The notes under the pieces: model-generated
Told to the model about the DNA's origin: nothing
Database searches by the model: none
The model's input: only the letters and a program-made list of their open reading frames with translations
Shown: positions 10,691 through 22,732 of the stretch, piece by piece
Layout: each line of letters opens with the position of its first letter
Position numbering within the stretch: position 1 is the stretch's first letter
Made by a program: the position numbers and the translations under genes
DNA from: Cryptomeria japonica
Lineage: Eukaryota > Streptophyta > Pinopsida > Cupressales > Cupressaceae
Reading direction: 5' to 3'
Length of the DNA: 64,000 bases
Assembly: GCF_030272615.1 (NCBI RefSeq)
Contig: NC_081410.1
Location: forward strand, 191,167,619-191,231,618

Positions 10691-12053
10691 TTGGAACAAG
10701 GTAGTTTTGATTTCTTCTAAAGTGAATCTACTTGTTAGAATTTTGTTATCATCTTCAGATATCAGCCTAGGGATGTTTGATAATAAATGTTTTTGCGATC
10801 CTAGATCTGAGAATTCCTAGTTATTTAGGATGTTTTGAAAATATGACACTGGCTCCCTTGTAACTTCCTTAGGATCAACCACCACATTACCCCCAACAAC
10901 TCTAATGTTGTGAATCCTATTGATATTCCTTTTTAGCCTCTTGCTGTTGTGAAAGAACTTGGCATTTTTGTCCCCATCACTAAGCCAATGTTCTCTGGAT
11001 TTTTATTTTCATAAAATTTCATCTTTAATAAGAATATCTTCATACCTACGCTCCAGTCCTTTTTATTTCTGATATCTGTTACTATCCATCCCATATTTAA
11101 ACACTTCCTCTTTCATCTTGCTTAGTTCTTCCTCTAAGTTCAGTTTTCCTGAAAGGTGTTTTTAAAATGTTCCTTGTTCCAATTTAGAATTTTTTGCTTA
11201 ACTCTTTTCAGTTTGGTAACACGACAAAACACTTTAGAACCCACAATCTTCTCCTCCTTCCACAATCCTTCAACCAGACCTAGAAAGATAGGATATTGAA
11301 GCCACATTTTTTCAAATTTGAAAGGACATCTTTTAGGTCTAACATCTTCTTCTATAATAAGCGAAATTGGGAAATGATCTTATCCTGAAATTGAAAGAAT
11401 AGAAGAGTTGAAGGAGTTGCTAAAGTTTCCTAGATTACCCTTGAAAAGGAATCTATCTAGTTTTTCCGTGATATAGTCACTCCCAGATCTCTTATTACTC
11501 CAAGTAAATTTACTGTTGATCATCCTTATATCTACAAAATTATTATTTCTAATCCATAGTCTGAAATCTCTTTGTGCAACAAACTCTGCTTGAGTCCCAC
11601 CCTATTTTTCTATCATATCTTGGGTTGCATTGAAATCACCTCCAAGGAAGTAGATTCTATTATCATTTGACAACAAGAAATCTTCTATCTCAGCCCATAC
11701 TTCCCTTTTTCCCATAGTACTAATCAGCCCATAAATATTAATAAGAAAAAAGCTTAGTGAGTTCTTGATACTAAAGACCAAACCACCCTACCAACAAGAT
11801 TTCTGAATTTCTTCTACAAATATAACCTTTCTGGGATCCCATAATATTGCAAGTCCTCAGCTGCTCCATTAGCACTAACTGGAGCAACTTTCCAAATTCC
11901 CAGTTTACGCTTCAAAAGATCCCAATCTTGAACTCTCAATTTTGTTTCTTAAAGCATAACAATTTCAAAGTCAAAGGTTGTGAGGTAGCGTTTAAGTAAA
12001 CACTGTTTGTTAGGGGCATTAGGTCCCCTAACATTCTAGGATGTGATCCTCAT
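10691..12053 (-). pseudogene. LINE ORF2 N-terminal endonuclease and linker
   Basis: ORF2 appears to start at the ATG at 12051-12053: MRITS, a stop in place of Trp, then NVRGPNAPNKQ, FEIVML (stop) ETKL, GGDFNATQD, FTWSNKRSGSDYITEKLDRFL and SG (stop) DHFPISL. These are the Mg-binding Glu, the GDFN and the SDH boxes of the apurinic-type endonuclease that nicks target DNA. The frame changes near 11867 and again near 11150, and at least five stops occur, one replacing the Ser before the catalytic Asp-His. The linker (10691-11160) is still traceable, with KNAKFFHN and FTLEEIKTTLFQLHPEKAPG. Confidence 0.85.
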
Positions 12054-12504
12054 TGACCGGTGGGAAGGCTGTTCCCCTTCCCAGCATAGAGAATGTTTGT
12101 AATTTTGGCCCGATCCTCTGCTGTCCCCACTAGTGACCTGAGTTCATTCAATGATTTTCTACCTCTTCTTCTAGCAGTCTTCCCACAATTAGGGGTTTCC
12201 TTATTGGTATAATATTGCTCCAAACCTAACTTAACCCCATTATCATATTCTTGAGCTCTTAAGGGAGGAGTAGGTGAATTTTATTGCTCCTGCTTCTCCT
12301 GCATATCCATCTGCAAAATTGCATCTAAAGTCTTTTCTTTTCCATGATAGCATCGATCTTTTCCTCCTCCTTAGACTCATCCTCTTCTTATGAAAATCAA
12401 TTAAACCCAATTAAGTTATATACTGCATCAAGTTCTATAGGGATTTGACCTTGCTTCCTATCTACAATCTCCTCTTCCTTTAACATAATGTTCTGATTAG
12501 ACCT

Positions 12505-13925
12505 TTAGGGTTCTATGATCCTCTCAGCCTGCTCCTTTTCAAAGCCCTTAAATGGAGAGGCCACAAATTGAATTAGCTCAGAGCTCTTCGACACCTCCTC
12601 TAATTGAGGTGTCATAGGATTTTTTGTTATTATAACACTATCCATGCTATCCTTATTGTTTATAGTTTTATCCCATTCTATGTAAAAACCCCCTGCAGTT
12701 TCATTAAACGTGAGGTTTATGCTCTTCTCTAGGCAAGGAGAATTAGTAGAGGAGGATCCCTTAACTGACATATGTGTCAATACATTGTCAAGCAGAAAAG
12801 CCTCATAAAATTTTGCCATTATAAAGTATGCCTCCAGAGATGTAATAAATTCCAAGGGTTCCAATTTTTGCCTATTCACATCCATATCTACTAGCATTTT
12901 GACCTCTGTAGAATGGGAGAAGTTTCCATCTACTCCAATGAAGGTACCAAATGCATTACCAATTTCAACTATAGAGTCAAAATGTAATAATTCTACTGGC
13001 AAGTATGGAATGCTAATCCATCTAGGGTTACTACTACGCCTAATGGTCGTAGGAGCAAAATTCCTTTGCCATTTCATAATCATAAATTTATACCCTTTGT
13101 ATAGAACCAAATATCCATATAACAAATTATCTCTTAGGGTTTTTTTGCTACAGAGAATGCAAATAAAATCATTTGGAAGGATAGTTATACTTACCTGACT
13201 AGAGTATGTATGTTCCCACCATTTTGCTATCTCCCTAATATCTTGACCCGAACCTAGCCATTTCGCAAATTTTTTGAGTTTTTGACATTGATTCCAGTGC
13301 TAGTCTATAGTCTTATTCTGAATGATGAAGGCTTTGGCATTCCACCTATGTCTAGGGTTTATTTTGTCACTCCTGCAATTGATTTCGCATTCCACCTTCT
13401 CAGGAGGATTCGACTTGGGATTGGCCCGGGGAGCCGAATTATGCTTAGGGTTCGCCGAATTGCCTTTGTCATGTAATTGCGGGCCCCTGATACTTCCTTC
13501 ACCCTGATTAGGGAATGTTTTATTATTACCTCTATCATTAGGATTTGCATTCGATTCCCTGAGATTAGGGTTACCAGTGATTTTATTTGGACGGAAAAAT
13601 CCATTTTCTTGCTTATAGTTTAGCCTAGAGGGATAATTATATTTGCGTTGTAGTTTTTTCATCCTTTTCAAAATGACAAGCTGCCATTGAGACCGCGGTT
13701 GCTTCAAAGCACTAGATTGGGGTAGAGGAAGGAAAGGATCCCTACATTTATCAAACCATCTTCCATTGTGAAAAACCCATTGAGGTCTATGAATGCAATC
13801 TATAGTATTCTGCGCAATGTGATTAGCACCAATCTGGCTCTGATTGGGACCCATGGCATATCTTGGGGGAGCTACAGTACCCCAGTACCACTTTAGATTG
13901 TTTTTACCACAAATATTCTGCACAT
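12505..13925 (-). pseudogene. LINE ORF1 (gag-like RNA-binding protein, DUF4283-type)
   Basis: A single frame of about 470 codons interrupted by one TAG near 13300. The N-terminal part is rich in Asn, Pro, Arg and Lys and is probably RNA-binding. The middle (NPRWISIPYLPVELLHFDS, VEIGNAFGTFIGVDGN, VKMLVDMDVNRQKLEPLEF) matches the DUF4283 and adjoining zinc-knuckle segment of plant LINE ORF1 proteins. The tail is acidic. The frame stays open beyond 13925 toward the element edge without an ATG, so the start is missing or mutated. It lies about 450 bp upstream of ORF2, the usual bicistronic order. Confidence 0.75.
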
Positions 13926-13990
13926 TCTGCAGACCATTATTAGATCTGAAAGCAGTGGAAGACTCAAATTTTCTCTGTTGCCTAGATTTT

Positions 13991-15425
13991 TTGCATTTTG
14001 TATTTGTTCAAAGAAGAGAATTTTTTATTTTAACCTTTTGGCTAGATTATATAATTTTAAAATGCAAAGTTTTTTTGTTTTTAAAGAAAAGAAAATGCAT
14101 TTCCTTTATTATTATCAAATATTATAAGTTTTAAATGGCAAGTTTTTTGTTTTCAAAGCAATTTTTTTTTTTTATTAATTTTCTTCATTTTTATTAGATT
14201 TAAAAAAATTTAAATGCAAAGTTTTTGTTTTGAAAGCAAAAATCATATCCAAGTCAATGTTTTTTTTTTTTTGAAAATAGAAATCCTCTATTTAAACATG
14301 GATATAGTGTGTATTTGTATGGTGCCTTAAAATTTTGGTGAATGTAAAGGTAGATAAACAAATTATTACTTTTCTTGCATTTTCTTTATAGTTCTTCTCA
14401 AAATTTAACTAGTGATTTGTATCTAAATTTGTGATATACAATTTTCTAATTGCCATAGATTTCAATGTGTAGTTTAAAGAGAGAAAACAATAGTGCTTGA
14501 CCTCTTGAGTTTTCAATGCAACAATCATCCATGTATTTTACATGGAATAGCCTACTTAAATAAATAATATTTAGTTTTTCAGTTTTTCTTATAATAGAAT
14601 TTTCAACTTAGATGTACGAAATTTAAGAATGTATTTCTAATATCAACTTTCACCCTCAATGGTCTAGCTTGAATTATAGTTCAAGTTTTATATTTTGGGT
14701 TGTAGAAATTCCATGAGCTTTATTGAAGTTGTATTTTTATTCATATATTGGTTTGTGTCTTAAAATTGGTTGTACAATGGATTAACATAGACTTGTATAA
14801 TGAAATTTCATAGTTTAAACAATATGTAAAAATCTAGCAATTAGAAAATTTCAAAAAGTTTATAGGCTTTCAAAGATTGTTTTTCTTGTTATATTCTAGA
14901 GATTTCTTAAATTTAACATTACTGTCTTCTAATTATTTTTAAAAAATCATATAATTTAGGAATAGCTTTTAGTTTTACAACCAGTATATTAAGAATAATG
15001 ATGATACAACATGAGATTTGCCTTTGCACATAGGTTTATACATTCACAATAATAGGTAAATTTTTTAATTAAAACAATATTCAATCTGCAAATAAATTTG
15101 TGATACATTACTTAGATAAATATATAGATTCAAAGTATATGTTATAATTTTCTTAAGGCAAATTGTAAATTTCATTCCTGATAGCATAAATATTTATTTT
15201 GTGATTTTCATCAATGAATATCTCAAAATAAAATCGCCCTCTACCAGAGGATTATTATTATCAACATGGACCTTATATATGATATTGTAAGGAAGCTACT
15301 GGTAACAATCCCTAACTGCACACATATAGATGCCCATCATTTAAAAAAAAATTCAAATGCTAAATACAAAACCTCATTTAATATCTCTTATATATAACAA
15401 TTTGGTTTAAAGAAAAGCTATTCGA
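13991..15425. other. AT-rich intergenic DNA
   Basis: Nothing coding is seen. The first 250 bp carry the same T-rich words as 2820-2945 (the LINE target region). The remainder is A/T-rich sequence without a recognised repeat boundary. Confidence 0.5.
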
Positions 15426-15427
15426 TT

Positions 15428-15775
15428 GAAGCAACAAGTTACATATGTTTGCATCTGCCTCGATTCAAGGAAAACTATGTGGAGGATCAAACAAAAACAC
15501 CCATTTCAAGAGATCTAAATGTTCAGAGTACATTATTTGATGTGATGTCACAAGGAGTTGAATAGACTCATATATGATAAATGTTATAGAAATCTTGTCA
15601 AAGAACCACTTTGCAATTGATTGACCTAAACTACTTGCATCAATGATTGACATGTTTGTGCTTCTGTTTGCATTGGGGGAAGTTGGATGTGCAACATCAC
15701 CCACAACCACCACATGAATCCAAACAAGTTAGTTGAGCGGTTCTTGATCATATAAAATATTTATGAATAGTTTTG
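15428..15775 (-). pseudogene. FAD-dependent monooxygenase fragment
   Basis: Read on the minus strand, NILYDQEPLN, a stop, LVWIHVVVVGDVAHPTSPN, MSIIDASSLGQSIAKWF, YESIQLLVTSHQIMYSEHL and FDPPHSFP. This is the region around the GDxAHP flavin-binding motif of PHBH/UbiH-type FAD monooxygenases, in which the flavin ribityl contact is followed by a conserved DA..L helix. The usual GQGGN between PN and the helix is replaced by ANRSTN. There is an in-frame stop before the motif and another after FP, and neither an N-terminal dinucleotide-binding domain nor any other part is present. It is a fragment of one or two exons. It directly follows a PPR fragment on the same strand. Confidence 0.65.
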
Positions 15776-15789
15776 TAGTTGCCTTCATA

Positions 15790-16125
15790 CAAGCAGATTA
15801 CTCTGGTCCCCATGTCTCACTAACTTCTTCATGTATCTATCTACCATAGACATTGCAAGGACTTTTTTTCAAACTAAATTTCCTTTCTTCAGATACAATT
15901 ATCTACCTTCTTCACCTCATGAATGTTCAACTTTGTCTAAAAGAACCCCCCTTACATTATGTTTTGATGGATTTCCATACCCGATTCTAAAACTCCCATT
16001 TTGGGAGAGGTAAGAAGGATTCTAGCAAACGCTGTGAAATTTGGCTTGACACCTACCAAGTTCATTTTCTTGAAAGCTTCTAAGTCCTTTTTGATAAATC
16101 CATTTTGTGCTCTTAGAAAATTAGT
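15790..16125 (-). pseudogene. Pentatricopeptide-repeat (PPR, PLS-type) protein fragment
   Basis: Minus-strand translation gives NGFIKKDLEAFKKMNLVG, VKPNFTAFARILLTSPKM and GVLESGMEIHQNIM, then a stop. This fits the plant PLS-class PPR pattern (NGf..eAL..F..M...GVKPn..TF..iL.ac...g.le.G..IH). After further stops and a frame change it reads VLAMSMVDRYMKK, matching the following v..aLvDMYaKCG repeat. Intact family members bind organellar RNA. Only about two to three repeats remain. It is immediately upstream, on the same strand, of the unrelated FAD monooxygenase fragment. Confidence 0.7.
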
Positions 16126-16638
16126 TCATTTATATAATGTAGTGTCTAGGTGAAACAATGTCAATATACTATAACCTTTCTACACTTAGCTTCTTTTTCT
16201 TTGGCTAACATTCTAGCCTATCTCCCACTTGCTCTTTTAGCTCTTGAGTAGGTGAAGGGTGTGAGTTTATTTCATAGTTCATTATGTTCTTCATCAGATC
16301 CTTCTTTATGTTCTTATAATCCTTCTTTCCTCACTTACTTATTGTCTTAGATACATTCTTCATTGTCCTCCCATTTAGGTTTTTCTTCACAATCTTTATC
16401 ATGCTTCTCTTAATGCTCTTTTTAATTTTTTCATCCTCTTACCTAATATTATGTGAAATAACATACAATTTCCATCCTTTTATTTGCATCAATGCCCTAT
16501 GAATTTTTTTTTATATGATAAGGTTCTTAGATTAGTAGTTGAAAATTCTTTATCCAAGGCTATTCAAGAATAATATCTAAAGATTCTAAGAAATACATGG
16601 CCATAACATAGAAATTTGAATGCAAATAATATTCATCC

Positions 16639-18818
16639 TATTGGCATATTACATTAATGTAGGCTAGTTTTATATTAAATAATAAATTAGTTATTTTGGG
16701 ACTTAATCCCGTAAGGGAGTTTTGGCAGTTATTTGGGCAAATAATGGCTTTACATAGCCAATACAATCAATGTAAGATTGATCCGATTGTATCCAGATTC
16801 AATCAATACAAATATCAAATCTTTTAATGCTCTCTCATTTGGTATCAGAGCATATTTGAGTTCTATGCCTATGAAATGATGGGATAACATAGAGTAATCT
16901 ACTGAGGGAGTTGGAGTTTTTCAAGGAATGGGAAATCACTAGCTAAAATGACAGGCGGATAGAGGAAGACTAGGTTCGCTAGTACACATAGAAAGCTACT
17001 TAATTTTTAATAGTCACATTAATGAAGAATATAGGCATGGAGAATGTACGACTTTCTGCTTAGTTTTTTTTATTGTGTAGGTTAATTTTTTGAAACAAAA
17101 TCTAGCTAGAAAGATCATAGATATTGAAAGTGGCATGCATTTTGAGCTTTCATTGGATTACTGAGTTATTGTGCACTTGCAAATCTAGACGGATTTCTAA
17201 ATAATAACTGTGGCATTTCAAATAATGCAACGATGGATAACTATACTGGATTACAAATGGATTTCAGTTTGAAATGGGCTTCGCATTATTAAAACACTTT
17301 TTAGGTTTTACAAATTTTCAAGAGTACTATTTTAATTAAAAAAAGTTAATATTGAAGAAAACAAATCTTCCATTGCCATATGATTATGTGATTGTGTACG
17401 TCATATAAGAACTTTGTATGAGACATTTGAGCAAGTGAATATTTGGCACAAGGAGGAGGAAAATTTTTAGCATAAGTGGGCACTAAATCAAATCAAATTG
17501 GGCAAAGAAGAATGCAAAGACTTTGGAATAGGGTGCAAATGTGTAAGAGAATGTAACGGTGGATATTTTATTGCATTGACTAGCTTCCTTGCTTCTGATC
17601 TTGTGAACATGATATTAATTTTTTTTGAAGATATCCTTAGTGCACTACATAGCATCTGACATGATAGTGTATTCTTGTCACTGGTTAAGGTGTTAGTGTC
17701 ATTGCTTATCTATAAAGAATATGCTAAATGATATTGTTTAAATCAACATTATAATGTTTTAATCATGATCACATATATATCAAAAACTAGGTGTTGTTTT
17801 GGAGCCATCCATAGAACTACACTTGAGAGAAATTTTGTAGGTTTGAATGGGTCTTCATACAATTATAATTGGGCATTCGAGGCTATCTTTGCAGATCTAA
17901 TGAGGCCTTCAAAGACTCACCTCATGATGATGACATTGATGAAATATTTGTACTTTAGAGAGTAGAGAAGATGCTATTGGAGGTTGGAGGCAATGGAGGT
18001 AGGAGGATACCTATCATCCCAAGCTAGCTTCTTGCTTAGGGATGATTCATTACATGAGAAGATTCCTCTCACAATCGTGTCCCTAAAGAAAAGAGGGGAC
18101 TTGGTATTATACATCCCTTGAAGGAGCCCCTGTGCTAGATTTTTTGTGGGTGCACTTGGTGTATTCACATTTAATCTGTGGAATGTGGAATGTGGACTTT
18201 CAGAGGAAAGGTGTTGAATGTGCAAACGTTTGGTTGGTGATTTGTGCAATAGAGGAGGGATTGTTTCCAGAGCACTTGAGGAGGCATTAGATACACTTAG
18301 AGATGTGGACTTTTTAAGGAAAGGTGTCTCATGTGAAGCACTAGATGAGGCATTAGATATACTCAGAGGAGATGTAGAATTTCAAAGGAAATGTGTCTCA
18401 TTGTACATGAGGGTGGGAACACTTTTATGTTCTCTCATGTTATGCTGATGGTTGAAGGTTCTACAATCAAGAGATCCACTAATGCAATCAGTTTGGCGTT
18501 TATTGGGTGTGCAAGGAGGATTGGTGTAGGCACTTTATCAAAGACTCTAGAAGGGTTGGGTTAAAAACCCTTGGAATGTTCCACTCTTGTTCAAATCAAT
18601 GTAATAAGGGGGTGGGGGGGCAATTTTGGCATATTACATTAATGTCAGTTAGTTTTGTAGAAAATAATAAATTATTTTGGGAGTTAATCTCGTAAGAGAG
18701 TTTTGACAATTATTTGGGCAAATAAAGGCTTTATATAGCCAAGGCAATCAATGTAAGATCAATTTGATTGTATCAAAATACAATCAATACAAATATCAAA
18801 TCTTTTAATGATCTCTCA
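16639..18818 (+). mobile_element. Short-LTR retrotransposon (2.18 kb, non-autonomous)
   Basis: Two LTRs of about 199 and 195 bp (16639-16837 and 18624-18818) share GGCATATTACATTAATG, a TTGGG..TTAATC..GTAAG block and the terminal CTCTCA. CATCC flanks both ends (16634-16638 and 18819-18823). Two bases after the 5' LTR lies TGGTATCAGAGC (16840-16851), complementary to initiator-Met tRNA. A G-rich polypurine tract ends just before the 3' LTR. The first bases read TATTGG and TTTTGG, so a mutated TGTTGG start is inferred. The 1.8 kb interior has no recognisable gag or pol domain. The size points to a TRIM or a deletion derivative of a Copia element. Confidence 0.75.
18170..18405 (+). repeat. About 66-bp degenerate tandem repeat inside the short-LTR element
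   Basis: Three related units carry GAGGCATTAGATA, then a GATGTGGACTTT-type word and AAGGAAAGGTGTC. The copies are partly diverged and partly shortened. They keep an open plus-strand frame for two units, but no protein family is recognised. Confidence 0.6.
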
Positions 18819-18823
18819 CATCC

Positions 18824-20839
18824 ATACCAAGTTTCAATACTTCAAAACTTGGAATCCATTTTCCATATACTTGTGTCTCTTTGTCATTCATTTTTTTGTG
18901 CTTGCAATTTTGAGTCAGATCAATGAATATGAAGGTTATAACTACCATTTAGGTTTTATGGTGATAATATCTTTATTTTGAGTCCATTGAAGAACTTATA
19001 ATAATAATTCACCTTCACTTGGAAACAAAACTTAGAAACCTTTATCTCGCTTTTTTTGATCCAAGGTCAAGGTTCACTCCCATTTTTCAATCTTTACTCT
19101 TTATTTTTTTAATTTGTATACTTCTTCAATTAGGGGTTGAAATCCTTAATAAATTTAAAGGTAGTCTTATTTAGGCTACTAGGTTTGAATTCTTAAGTAA
19201 AGGTCGTCCTTATAGTTAAATGCCAAACAAGATAACAATTTGGTGTGTGAGAGCCACCCTATAGAAATCCACTAGAGGGCTGTTTTGCCATTTACCCTTT
19301 ACAACTCAAATTTGTACATCTTTGGGTTCACACCTTTTGACCATATTTCAATTGACTATCTCCTCTCCTTGTTGTGATAGTCTCTCCTATACTCAAAATC
19401 CATGATTTTTAGTTTTCAACTTGCTTTTCTAGACTTCTTTGGCTTTTTCTTTCATTAGTTTTAGATGCCTTGACCAAACTAAAATTGACCTTCTTTGCTT
19501 CCTTGTTGCAACATTCTCTTGAAGTCAAAAGCCATGTTTGTTGTAATTTGTATTTTCTCATCAAGAGATCAAATTTTAATCTTTAAATATAATAAGGATG
19601 CATTTTTAGGTGTAAACTCACTTTTGTTATATGAAGAATTATATGTCCTATCTTAGTTTAAGAAGTTTATCATGTAATTATTTGACTAAGAAAACTTGTT
19701 CTGCTTCTCCCCAAGTGAAAATACCTCTCCCATAAGCTATTACTCCAAAAGAGGGTTTTACTATCCAAGCTTTAGGTGAGAAAACACACCACATAAGGTT
19801 ATGTAAAAATAAATATATTAAAATGCAACCTCTGCAAAAATGCAACCACAACTGCATTTACAACCGGATTCTAGCCATGACTGTTGAGAAATGAAATGAA
19901 AATCCTTCTAACCACCAATGTAAAAGAGGTTTTAAAAACAAGATGATTTTATATACATCCCTTAGAGTTGTGAATGCTCTTAACATCATTTAAAACCCTA
20001 GTTGGATTTTGAAAAAACTCAAAGTCAAAATCAGAAGGAAATTGTTAAATGATGTTAGAACCCGAAATTACCTGAATAAAAATGGTAAAAGAACATTGAC
20101 TACAATTTTGGAGGGGGCTTTCACAAAACCTGGGAGTTGATGATTTCTATGATTAATTGCATTTTTTTCACAATTCTTGCTTCAATGGTCTCAACCACCA
20201 ATTAACGACATGAAGGTTAAGACACTGCTGTCTCATTATGATGCTTTTAATCTTTTTGAGTTGATTTTAATTAAAAATTGTTCTATATTACTCACCGTAG
20301 GAAGGTATAAGGTAGGGTCATTGTTTAGATCATAGTCTGGCTAGCATACCTACTAGACATAATAGATTTTCCTTGTTAACACAAGGATTTTTTTTCACAT
20401 TACCCTTATACATATTATTCAAATTTATACACCTTGAGTTTCAACATCATGACCAACCAAATTGTTAGTGCCACATTGTTGTTTATGCCCATTTCTTTCA
20501 AGGGAGAATATTCAAAAATTTCTTTGATATTTATTAACATGTTCTCAATTTACATTTTTATTGGTCAATTGTTTTATACCATGAGCTTCAAGATCTTTAC
20601 CTTTTTGGATGTATGTGGAAGGTCACTATTAGGCCAACAATGACCATCAAAAAGCACAACCAATCTGATCAACCCAATATGAAGTTTATGAGATTCCTTA
20701 AGGCATAATCACAAATAGTTATCATACAAGCCCACTTGAAGAATGGTTGCTTGCTACTTTTAATTTTAATTATTCAATCAAATTCACAGATAATTAGGTC
20801 ATGCAATCATTGAGGTTGTTATATGCACACTATGGGATA
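18824..20839. other. Intergenic DNA without recognised features
   Basis: No domain, LTR pair or RNA gene was recognised on either strand in this 2 kb stretch. Short open frames such as 20434-20643 show no family motif. Confidence 0.5.
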
Positions 20840-20844
20840 CCTAC

Positions 20845-22727
20845 TGTAGTCACATAAATCTGTCCACTTAATTAAATGAGTATTTAATATTTATTTGATT
20901 ATTTAACCATCAATCAATAATTAATTAAATTAATATTTAATTAATTCATCTTAACCCTCTTCTTCTATTAATTAAATAAATTATTCAATTTATTTGATTT
21001 AATTCACTTAACCAAATTCAGACCATTAATTAAATAAATAAATCATATTTGTTTAATTAAATCTTCTCTCACATTTAAATAAATTAATATTTATTTAAAT
21101 CCCCCAAAATCCCATCTCTCACATTTAAATAAATTAACATTTACATTTATTTAAATCACCTTTATCCTCCACCCACTTGTATTTTCCTACAAATGCAAGT
21201 TGCACAACTATTTTAAATAAATAAATTATTTATTTAAAATCCTATTTATCCTCACCCACTTGAAACCTTTAATGGTTTCCCTTAAAGTCTTCAAACTTAA
21301 TGGCTTCCTTCTAGAGTCTTCTCAAACCTTTAATGGTTTCCCTTAAAGTCTTCAAACTTAATGGCTTCCTTCTAGAGTCTTCTCAAACCTTTAATGGTTT
21401 CCCTTAAAGTCTTCAAATTTAATGGCTTCCTTCTAGAGTCTTCTCAAACCTTTAATGGTTTCCTTTAAAGTCTTCAAACTTAATGGCTTCTTTCTAGAGT
21501 CTTCTTAAACCTTTAATGGTTTCCCTCAAATTCTTCAAGCATTTAATGCTTTATCTTCCTTTTTCCTCATATAAATAAATTAAGATTTATTTAAATAAAA
21601 TCCAAAATTCACATTCACATTTAAATAAATTAATATTTATTTGAATATCTACCCAAATGCAAATTACACCATTTAATTGAAATAAATGATTTTATTTTAA
21701 TTGAAAATCCCAAAATTCCTCCCACTTGCATTCTCCTACAAAATCCACTTGCATGCCTAAATCCCTTCTAGATTCTTCTAACTCCTTCTAACTAGCCTAA
21801 TCCTATCCTAATCATTGTCACATTCCTAAATAAAAGGAAGTCACTTATCAAAAACCTCCAAAGTCTTCAATAACCATTAAAGGCTTTATGTCTTCAAATG
21901 GTTAACCTCTAAAGTCTTCCAAACCATTAAAGGCTAATACATAACCATTTATGGTTAACTCACCTTTTACCTTTGGTTAGAGACTTTCCTCTAACTTAAC
22001 CATCCTTTTGACTCATGGGTCTCTTCAAAGCATTTATTTCTTTGACTAAGGTAACCATTTAACCCTTGCACATTCATTTATCCCTTGGATAAAAGGAATA
22101 TCCATTAACCTAACCCTAACCCAACCCCCTAGGGTAACCATTATGTCCCCTCAAGCATTTAATGCTCCTTATCTCTCCTCTCAAGCCTCCTCATGGTGAC
22201 ACTTGTCAACATGGGATTGGGTTGAAAGTCTCACATGGATTGAATATCTTTCAATCCTAACCCTTGTTAAGATTGCTCAATCTTAACCCTTCATTTCCTC
22301 ATTTCTTCTATAAATATAACCCTTCTCCTCGAGCAAAGAAGCAAGCATTAGAGTATTGTTACTATACTGGTATTAGCATAGAGTTTTTTCATAGCATCAC
22401 TATCTACACTTGCATAGCATTTGTTTATCACATCCAACCATCTTGAATCTCCATATGGCATCCATGGCTAGTGCTAAAAGTTGAGAGCTACACTCATTTG
22501 GGACTTGGAGAGGGGAGAAACAAGGGAGAAGCATCAAAAGGCATCATGGAAGCATCTTAGGGAGGCTCTTCCCCTTTCTTTTGTTTTGATTAAACTTCTT
22601 TCATACTTTTGAAATCTCCTTTGATATGTTTGGAATGGTTTTTAGTTCTTTGTTTTGGTTTTATGGTTGAAACTAACTTATTAACATTGAACTTTGTTGT
22701 TGCCTTGTCCCCATTTCGATGACATCA
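20845..22727 (+). mobile_element. Solo LTR of a Ty3/Gypsy-type element
   Basis: It begins TGTAGTCACATAAATCTG, ends GATGACATCA and is flanked by CCTAC at 20840-20844 and 22728-22732, the signature of an LTR left after LTR-LTR recombination. The same LTR family occurs in opposite orientation at 30905-41057 (interrupted), where a polypurine tract abuts its start. Shared blocks include the start, the TTATTTGATTATTTAAC stretch, the ATTGGGTTGAAAG..TCACATGG region and TTGAATCTCCAT. A TATA-like CTATAAATATAAC lies near 22310. The 1,883-bp length exceeds the other copy (about 1,460 bp), partly because of the internal tandem repeat. Confidence 0.8.
21263..21540 (+). repeat. About 61-bp minisatellite within the solo LTR
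   Basis: Four and a half tandem copies of a unit containing CCTTTAATGGTTTCCCTTAA, AGTCTTCAAACTTAATGGC and TTCCTTCTAGAGTCTTCTCA. Copies differ by only a few bases, so expansion is recent relative to the LTR. The matching segment of the inverted copy near 40480 shows only isolated versions of these words. Confidence 0.9.
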
Positions 22728-22732
22728 CCTAC

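Larger units (their letters stand above)
2950..13982 (-). mobile_element. Decayed plant L1-type LINE, nearly full length
   Basis: Read on the minus strand, the order is ORF1 (DUF4283-like), endonuclease, reverse transcriptase, a linker with a Cys/His region, RNase H, an extra ORF, then a 3' end with CTGGCTTCGGCCTATTACCC running into A-rich sequence. Candidate 8-bp target duplications (TAGATTTT on the plus strand) lie at 2942-2949 and 13983-13990. The ORF1 frame runs into the right edge without a clear ATG, so the 5' end may be truncated. Multiple nonsense codons and at least three frameshifts make it inactive. A Copia-type remnant (5419-8234) is nested in the RNase H domain, leaving about 8.2 kb of LINE. 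Confidence 0.85.
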
